From: Bacteroidota bacterium
GTDB taxonomy: Bacteria > Bacteroidota > Ignavibacteria > Kryptoniales > JAKASW01
Assembly (NCBI GenBank): GCA_021825585.1
Contig: JAKAGT010000014.1
Location: 87,129-126,048, forward strand
Length of the DNA stretch: 38,920 nucleotides
Reading direction: 5' to 3'
A model generated the notes under the pieces. That model searched no databases. It was not told where the DNA came from and was given only the letters and a program-made list of their open reading frames with translations. The stretch's first letter is position 1. The number at the start of each line of letters is the position of its first letter. Shown here one piece after another: positions 34,068 to 38,920 of the stretch. The position numbers were made by a program, and so were the translations under genes.

Positions 34068-34133
34068 ATGTCCAACAATTTTGGAAAGGAGGTCAATTTG
34101 CTTGTCCTATGGCTTCAAATAGCTGTCGGTTGA
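34068..34133 (+). CDS. Possible 21-residue peptide with strong ribosome binding site
   Basis: ATG 34068 lies 5 bases after GGGGAGGG, one of the better ribosome binding sites in the window. The frame gives MSNNFGKEVNLLVLWLQIAV plus Gly, then TGA at 34131-34133. It is polar at the start and hydrophobic at the end. It may be a leader peptide, a small membrane peptide or chance; it lies 70 bp before the precursor gene. Confidence 0.3.
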   Translation: MSNNFGKEVNLLVLWLQIAVG

Positions 34134-34203
34134 AGGCTTACATTTCTTTCGGCCGATGATAGTTCAATCAAAGAGACATCATCTTATTAGAAAGGATCCA
34201 AAA

Positions 34204-34425
34204 ATGGCAGTGAAACTTTCAAAAGCAGATATGTCAAGGTTCTCTAAGGATCCAAGGAAATTCCTCAGTGAACCGAAAAACGCCGCAAAACTTGCTGGCA
34301 TCACCGCTGCGGACAAGAACCGGCTGGCTGCCGAAATCTCCAAGGTCCAAAATGTCAGCAAGTCTGATATTCTGAAGCAACTTGACAAACTCGCTGTCGT
34401 GAGCGTTTCTGCAATCGATTGGTGA
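34204..34425 (+). CDS. Putative RiPP precursor peptide
   Basis: A 73-residue, cysteine-free peptide. Residues 1-62 are lysine- and aspartate-rich and helical, with FSKDPRKFLSEP, AAKLAGITAADKNRLAAEI and VSKSDILKQLDK; the DP...FL.EP...AAKLAGI pattern is like leader peptides of RiPP systems (distantly NHLP/Nif11-like). The last 11 residues, LAVVSVSAIDW, switch to hydrophobic and hydroxyl residues and end in Trp, which suits a short core peptide. I choose ATG 34204 because AAAGGATCC lies just before it; the frame is open from 34156. Two radical SAM genes follow at once, after a hairpin. That the peptide is modified by them is inferred from position. Confidence 0.65.
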   Translation: MAVKLSKADMSRFSKDPRKFLSEPKNAAKLAGITAADKNRLAAEISKVQNVSKSDILKQLDKLAVVSVSAIDW

Positions 34426-34438
34426 AGTGATAGATTCC

Positions 34439-34473
34439 TGGTAGCAGAGACCTACGCTCTGTTTCTGCTACCA
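34439..34473 (+). terminator. Hairpin between precursor and radical SAM genes (attenuator)
   Basis: A perfect 10-bp stem, TGGTAGCAGA (34439-34448) with TCTGCTACCA (34464-34473), and a 15-base loop lie 13 bp after the precursor stop and end 12 bp before the next ATG. Only a short GGGTTT follows. It would allow partial read-through or protect the precursor mRNA, so the peptide is made in excess over the enzymes, as is common in RiPP operons. Confidence 0.7.
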
Positions 34474-34485
34474 TGGGTTTAATGG

Positions 34486-35574
34486 ATGGTTACGAAAATG
34501 AATTCGGGCACGACCGTCGCAGATAAAATAGCCCTACGCATAAGGCATAATCAAAAGGGATATTTCAGCACACTGGGTATATCCGTAACGAACAGATGCA
34601 CGCTTAATTGTGCTCATTGCATTAGAGGGTCGACCGCGCACAGCTCGCAAATGGACACGAAGATCCTGTCCGATATCATCGACGGAATTCCATGCGTAAA
34701 AAGGTTGGTGAATCAAGTTGCAATTACGGGAGGAGAGCCTTTCCTATTCAAAGATGCAATCCATCGCATAACTGAAGCCGCAAGGAGTAGTGAGATCAAA
34801 ACGTCCGTTGTAACCAGCGCCTATTGGGCAAGGAGCCCTGCCGCTGCGAGAGAAACTGTGAGATCTTTCCCGTGGATAGACAAGTTTTCCATAAGCACCG
34901 ACCTTTACCATCAATCCAAAGTTCCATTAAGCACAATAAGACGGGCTTATGATGCCGCGAAGGCAGAGGGGAGACTAGTGAGAATTTGCGTAACGGTTAA
35001 TAGTAGGAACTCCGAAGAAGAAAAGGCGATGTTGGCGGGAATTTCTGAATTTGCGTATGATGCGGATATAAGAGTCCAGGAGCTTCTGCCCTGGGGCCGT
35101 GCCATCGACAAATATTCAGGACCAATTTCTTCGAGGGTTCCGCCGATTCCTTGTATCTCAACCGGTCCGTTCATAAGTGAGTTAGGAGTCATCTATCCTT
35201 GCTGCGGTCCACTGGTCACTGTTCCCTCAAGAACAGCCCTTCAGGAAACTCTCGATCATTCGCTATACAATTCGCTGAATAGAGTTAAGCTTAACCCGTT
35301 GTTCCACTTTCTGCGGATCTGGGGTTTCGGGCCCCTGTTCGAAAGACTTTCGATTGCAGGGTTCTCTTCTCTCTTGCCCAGGGAGCATTTGCCGGTGACG
35401 CCGTGCTCGACTTGTGCAGCCTTGTTCTCGGTCGACGAGATTAACGAATATCTGTTGGGCCTGTCAAAAGATTACGAATTCCTTCTGGAGGTTGTGGCTG
35501 GCAGCGTTCACATAATGGAAGACAATACACTTCTTGATGCTTATTTCCCGTGCGAAGAAAGGCTGGCAAAATAG
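34486..35574 (+). CDS. Radical SAM protein with auxiliary cysteine cluster (putative RiPP-modifying)
   Basis: A 362-residue radical SAM enzyme. The SAM-cleaving cluster is bound by CTLNCAHC (Cys38, Cys42, Cys45; CX3CX2C) and the SAM contact ITGGEPF follows at 80-86. Further cysteines, Cys223, Cys239, Cys240, Cys307 and Cys310, in IPCISTGPF, VIYPCCGPL and TPCSTCAAL, form a twitch/SPASM-like set that could hold one extra iron-sulfur cluster. Enzymes of this build modify peptides (crosslinks, epimers) or serve as maturases. It has no obvious peptide-recognition (RRE) domain. The start is uncertain: no good ribosome binding site precedes 34486, and ATG 34498 is an alternative. The next gene begins immediately after its TAG. 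Confidence 0.9.
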   Translation: MVTKMNSGTTVADKIALRIRHNQKGYFSTLGISVTNRCTLNCAHCIRGSTAHSSQMDTKILSDIIDGIPCVKRLVNQVAITGGEPFLFKDAIHRITEAARSSEIKTSVVTSAYWARSPAAARETVRSFPWIDKFSISTDLYHQSKVPLSTIRRAYDAAKAEGRLVRICVTVNSRNSEEEKAMLAGISEFAYDADIRVQELLPWGRAIDKYSGPISSRVPPIPCISTGPFISELGVIYPCCGPLVTVPSRTALQETLDHSLYNSLNRVKLNPLFHFLRIWGFGPLFERLSIAGFSSLLPREHLPVTPCSTCAALFSVDEINEYLLGLSKDYEFLLEVVAGSVHIMEDNTLLDAYFPCEERLAK

Positions 35575-37551
35575 ATGAAATCAACCTCCACAAGCGTCTC
35601 GAAGTCGGTTAGCATAGTCTCCATGCCGTGGGCGGATCCAACTCAGACCTCGATTCAACTCGGAATTTTAAAATCGGTTCTCACGGAGCTGAATCTCCCT
35701 TGCAGGTCCCTTCACTTCTACCTTGACTTCGCGGGCGTGCTGGGCCACGATTTGTACACTAGGCTCATAGCCAAACCGTCGCTTAACTTCTTCTGCGAGT
35801 GGCTCTTTTCAAAGGAAGCGTTCGGTGTCGATAATTCGAGAGAGTATATCAATTACCTTACCGAGCGAATGACTTCAGTGTACTCCAGGCTATATGATGG
35901 CACAGGCACCGAGGATGTGCTGACTTACGCCTTTGGTGCCGATAACGCATCCCAAATCGAACGGATCCAGAACCAGCTCGTTCCCGGCTACCTGCAAAAA
36001 TGCATGAGTGTGATCCTGGGGAATTGCGCGACAGATATCGTCGGGTTTTCATGTGTATTCAGCCAGATGGTTCCTTCGCTCGCGCTCGCGAAGCTCCTGA
36101 AAAGGGCGAGTCCATCGATGAAGATTGTACTTGGCGGCAATGCTGTGCAGGGCGAAATGGGGCAGGAATGTCTGAGGTCATTTCCCTGGGTCGACTATGT
36201 AGTTGACGGAGAGGGCGAAATATCGTTCCCCAGATTGATTCGCTACATCCGATCGCTTCATGGACAGGACGGCCGCGGAATACGATTTCCGGGAATTATT
36301 TATCGTGATCTTGACGGTAATGTTCGCCATTCCGGCATGCCGAGAACAGTGCCGAATCTAGACTCGGTCCCTATGCCCGATTACGACGATTTTTTTGAAC
36401 AGTCGGAGCAACTGCAGCAGCATACGTCGCACGATATGGTCGTTAGATTCGAGACGTCCAGAGGTTGTTGGTGGGGGGAGAAATCGCATTGTTCGTTTTG
36501 TGCGGTGAACGGACGCAATTTGCATTTCAGAGTCAAAAGTCCCGACCGCGTCGTTTACGAGACTTTCTATCTCAATACGAGATATCAGTCGCGGCATTTG
36601 TACGCAGTAGACTCAATCGCGGATATGGGGCTCTTATCGGAGGTGTTGCCGAAATTGGAGACCCTAGATGTCGACCTGGATCTTTTTTTCGAAATCAGGC
36701 CGAATACGAAGAAGGCCGAGCTGCTTCTTATGAGGGAGGCAGGCTTGCGTCTGCTCCAGCCCGGCATTGAGAGTTTTAGCTCGCCGGTTCTCAAAATCAT
36801 GCATAAGGGACTGCGCGGAATACAAAATATCCAGTTCCTTAAATGGTGCAGAGAGCTTAACCTTAAAGTAGGATACCACATACTGTGGGGATTCCCGGGT
36901 GAAAAGGCATCCTGGTATTCCGAGATGGAAAACTTGCTGCCCATAATTTATCATCTTGAGCCCCCGGATTTTCCGCCCCGACTCGTGAACTACCAACGTT
37001 ACAGTCCTCTTTCCGCAGAATATGGAAATGACAGACTGGTACCGCGCGCCGACTACGGTTTCATCTTCCCGGGAAATGTTGAACTGTCGAAGATTGCTTT
37101 CGCATTCGAGCATCCGCTCGAAGAGGAAATGCTCGAGCTAGGGTACATAAGGGGTCTGGCGCACAAAGTGAAGACGTGGCGTGAACTGTACTACAGCAAG
37201 GAAAGGCCCTACTTGTTTTACAGCAGAGGAATCGGCTTCGTCCAAATTTGGGATTCTCGCGATGGCATGATGAACCGAACGACATTATCCAGGGCATCTG
37301 CTAAGGTGTTCCTGTTTTGCGAGTCGATCAGAAACATTCAGCAAATATACCATCTCATTGAAGCGAGTTTCCCCGGCGAGTACAATGAAACCGAAAAGCT
37401 CGAACTCCTATCTCACCTGGAGTCCGAACATTTGCTTATCCGTGAAGGCAACTTATTCCTGACCCTGGCCATACCATTGAATTCAATCTATGACGAATTG
37501 CGCTACGTGTCGGAAATTGCATATGAAACTCAACGTAATACAAAAATCTAG
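35575..37551 (+). CDS. B12-binding radical SAM protein, RiPP maturation type
   Basis: A 658-residue enzyme. The N-terminal part (about 10-255) is a cobalamin-binding-like Rossmann domain with SVSIVSMPWADPTQTSIQLG, VGFSCVFSQMVPSLALAKLL, IVLGGNAVQGEMG and YVVDGEGEISFPRLI. The radical SAM domain has the unusual CX7CX2C motif CWWGEKSHCSFC (Cys298, Cys306, Cys309), then FCAVNGRNLHFRVKSPDRVV, LLQPGIESFSSPVLKIMHKG and YHILWGFPGE. These features are those of the RiPP maturation radical SAM protein 1 group (TIGR03975-like), whose members can C-methylate or otherwise rebuild unactivated carbons of peptide side chains. The C-terminal 150 residues are less conserved. ATG directly abuts the stop of the previous gene. 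Function on the upstream peptide is inferred. Confidence 0.9.
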   Translation: MKSTSTSVSKSVSIVSMPWADPTQTSIQLGILKSVLTELNLPCRSLHFYLDFAGVLGHDLYTRLIAKPSLNFFCEWLFSKEAFGVDNSREYINYLTERMTSVYSRLYDGTGTEDVLTYAFGADNASQIERIQNQLVPGYLQKCMSVILGNCATDIVGFSCVFSQMVPSLALAKLLKRASPSMKIVLGGNAVQGEMGQECLRSFPWVDYVVDGEGEISFPRLIRYIRSLHGQDGRGIRFPGIIYRDLDGNVRHSGMPRTVPNLDSVPMPDYDDFFEQSEQLQQHTSHDMVVRFETSRGCWWGEKSHCSFCAVNGRNLHFRVKSPDRVVYETFYLNTRYQSRHLYAVDSIADMGLLSEVLPKLETLDVDLDLFFEIRPNTKKAELLLMREAGLRLLQPGIESFSSPVLKIMHKGLRGIQNIQFLKWCRELNLKVGYHILWGFPGEKASWYSEMENLLPIIYHLEPPDFPPRLVNYQRYSPLSAEYGNDRLVPRADYGFIFPGNVELSKIAFAFEHPLEEEMLELGYIRGLAHKVKTWRELYYSKERPYLFYSRGIGFVQIWDSRDGMMNRTTLSRASAKVFLFCESIRNIQQIYHLIEASFPGEYNETEKLELLSHLESEHLLIREGNLFLTLAIPLNSIYDELRYVSEIAYETQRNTKI

Positions 37552-37641
37552 GATTTCCGATCAAATGTGTGACGTCTCATTCTGGCCGGACTTGGAAACC
37601 GAGGTTGTCTCAGAAGAAGAAAAAGACAATTCCACTATGCC

Positions 37642-37738
37642 ATTCCCGCGTGCTTTCCCGCTCAATTATTCTATACGGGTATGCGGGATCCAGCACCGCG
37701 TGGCGCGGTATCCACGACAAGGCGGAACAAGCGGGAAT
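37642..37738. repeat. Inverted-repeat element, relative of the 16773 element
   Basis: ATTCCCGC (37642-37649) and GCGGGAAT (37731-37738) form an 8-bp perfect inverted pair 81 bp apart. Between them ACCGCG-TGG-CGCGGT with outer GGAT/ATCC makes a hairpin (37687-37713). The CATTCCCGC(A/G)TG start is shared with the element at 16773. Probably non-autonomous. Confidence 0.5.
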
Positions 37739-37743
37739 CCAGT

Positions 37744-37759
37744 ATGGCGCATGCGCCAT
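37744..37759. repeat. 16-bp perfect palindrome
   Basis: ATGGCGCATGCGCCAT is its own reverse complement. It sits 5 bp after the inverted-repeat element and may be part of it, or a protein-binding site. Confidence 0.6.
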
Positions 37760-37917
37760 GGCTGTTCCACGGTCTTTGAAGCATCTTCGTCACAGACTTC
37801 CAGTGTCGTGCAAAGCAGTGTCAGTCCGTCGCGGAGTACTGTTCGGCTATCCCGGAGCAAGCTCCGGCAGTCGCGAAGCCGTCGGCATCGGTTCAAAACC
37901 GACGCCTATGTAAGAGC

Positions 37918-37944
37918 TTCAAACCCCTTGAACGGGGTTTTGAA
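37918..37944 (+). terminator. Terminator-like hairpin downstream of the radical SAM operon
   Basis: AAACCCC (37921-37927) pairs with GGGGTTT (37934-37940), with outer TTC/GAA closing around a one-base bulge; loop TTGAAC. A short T run is part of the 3' arm. It lies 367 bp past the radical SAM stop, so it may end read-through transcription or belong to the repeat zone. Confidence 0.4.
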
Positions 37945-38104
37945 CTCTGTGATCCCTCCGTTCCTGGCGCGCGTTCAACGGATGGCGATCCTTCTCAGGG
38001 ATTGAGAACCACATTCCCATCGGTTAACTCGGCGTGCGGTTTTGCTTCCGCGGAATAATTCCTCTAAGTTGTAGTCACAGGGCATTTGCTAAACAGGAGG
38101 CAAT

Positions 38105-38656
38105 GTGAAATCAAAGCCGGGTATTGTGCTGTCGGAGCTCATACAAAGCAAGATAATTCTGATTCGTGGCGAGAAGGTAATGCTCGATGCAGATCTTGCG
38201 AAACTTTATGAGGTCTCCACGAAAAGACTGAACGAACAAGTTCGGCGTAATCCGGGGCGCTTCCCTTCGGATTTCATGTTCCAGTTAACGAAGGAGGAGT
38301 ATAGAATCTTGAGGTCGCAGTTTGCGACCTCAAGTTGGGGAGGCAGGAGGTATCTTCCGTATGCGTTCACGGAGCAGGGTGTTGCCATGCTATCATCCGT
38401 ATTGGACAGCGAACGGGCAATTCTCGTAAATGTTGAAATCATGCGGACATTCGTGAGGCTCAGGGAGATTCTCGCGACGCACAAGTATCTCGCGCGAAAG
38501 CTTGAAGAACTGGAGAAGAAATACGACGAACAGTTTGCGGTTGTGTTCGACGCGATCAGGGAACTCATGAAACCGCCGGAGCCACCTCCCAAGCGCCGGA
38601 TCGGGTTCGGCGTGGAGGAGAAAAGAGCACGATACTCTTCGGAACGCAGTTCGTGA
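38105..38656 (+). CDS. ORF6N domain-containing protein (phage-type DNA-binding)
   Basis: A 183-residue protein. Residues about 10-95 form an ORF6N domain, with [51 protein letters not shown] and the end [16 protein letters not shown] helical region with a coiled coil follows (about 115-150, [20 protein letters not shown]), then a basic, proline-rich tail. ORF6N proteins come from phages and mobile elements but are also common as chromosomal genes of Bacteroidota, with unknown roles. GTG 38105 follows CAGGAGGCAAT, which fixes the start. It stands alone. Confidence 0.9.
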   Translation: MKSKPGIVLSELIQSKIILIRGEKVMLDADLAKLYEVSTKRLNEQVRRNPGRFPSDFMFQLTKEEYRILRSQFATSSWGGRRYLPYAFTEQGVAMLSSVLDSERAILVNVEIMRTFVRLREILATHKYLARKLEELEKKYDEQFAVVFDAIRELMKPPEPPPKRRIGFGVEEKRARYSSERSS

Positions 38657-38920
38657 ACCTTCCGCAGCCACGACTGGTGAGGCTGGCGAGAGTCCGCCCA
38701 TATATGGAACGGGCGGATTGGAGTGGCATAATGGGGAGGTATATACAGGGGGTGAACACAATCTGCTTGACAGCAGAGCTCAAAGCAGTTTGATCTAGGA
38801 GTCTGTCGGGGAACAAACATTTTTGTGTACAAAGTTTGTTGAGCCGTAATCATGATATTTTGTTAGTTTAGAGTTGGGGCATTTTTTGTCTCGCTAAGAT
38901 CCGAAGAGATGATTCCTCCA

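Larger units (their letters stand above)
37552..38104. other. Repeat-rich intergenic region
   Basis: About 550 bp after the radical SAM pair with no convincing gene. It holds the ATTCCCGC/GCGGGAAT element (37642-37738), a 16-bp perfect palindrome (37744-37759), a set of degenerate 21-bp units (about 37800-37884; minus-strand heptads LRDxxxx) and a hairpin (37918-37944). No exporter, protease or immunity gene for the peptide cassette is seen here. Confidence 0.6.

Overview
The window looks like a chromosomal stretch from a bacterium of the Bacteroidota/Chlorobi side of the FCB group, most like an Ignavibacteria- or Kryptonia-type lineage. The reasons are a secreted beta-propeller protein ending in a Por/T9SS-type sorting domain (32032-33330), a large DUF2723 membrane protein (27023-29782), a DUF4402 remnant, and a moderately GC-rich genome with many small divergent gene blocks. 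This assignment is inferred from gene families; there is no rRNA to test it.

Layout. 1-1173: the 3' part of a membrane sensor with a GAF domain. 1295-7071 (minus): a tight block htrA, purB, small membrane protein, aldehyde dehydrogenase, lysine 6-aminotransferase, closed by a hairpin terminator at 1228-1261. The last two genes form a lysine-to-2-aminoadipate pathway. 7311-9183 (minus): a broken DUF4402 gene, rho, and a tRNA-like half-sequence in front of rho. 9479-14751 (plus): an aldo/keto reductase, mannose-6-phosphate isomerase, an integral membrane glycosyltransferase and a frameshifted WecG/TagA-type glycosyltransferase, so carbohydrate and surface-polysaccharide work. 15123-18412: a thioredoxin-like protein, inorganic pyrophosphatase, a palindromic element plus a 21-bp minisatellite, a frameshifted unknown gene and a DUF2835 gene.

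18718-22405 (plus): an aldo/keto reductase homologue without its catalytic tetrad, then a phosphonate/phosphate-type ABC transporter (phnD, phnC, phnE) behind three 11-bp-spaced Pho-box-like repeats. 22848-26953 (plus): an ACT-domain protein, a stomatin-like SPFH protein, a DprA-like Rossmann protein, an RtcB-type RNA ligase and a Uma2-family nuclease-fold protein. 27023-30411 (minus): the DUF2723 protein and a small secreted protein. 30536-31861 (plus): a MarR regulator with a near-consensus promoter/operator, an FMN reductase that has lost its middle, and a YceI protein.

34068-37551 is the most interesting part. A 73-residue, cysteine-free, charged peptide with a short hydrophobic/hydroxyl tail ending in Trp is followed by a strong hairpin. 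Then come two radical SAM genes: one with an extra cysteine cluster, and one of the B12-binding RiPP-maturation type with a CX7CX2C motif. This is best read as a ribosomally made, post-translationally modified peptide (RiPP) cassette. No exporter or protease gene is present in the window. The right end (37552-38656) holds palindromic repeats and an ORF6N-domain gene.

Several genes are broken: WecG, the 17467 gene, the FMN reductase and DUF4402. Single-base frameshifts may be assembly errors. The FMN reductase internal deletion and the DUF4402 truncation look like real decay.
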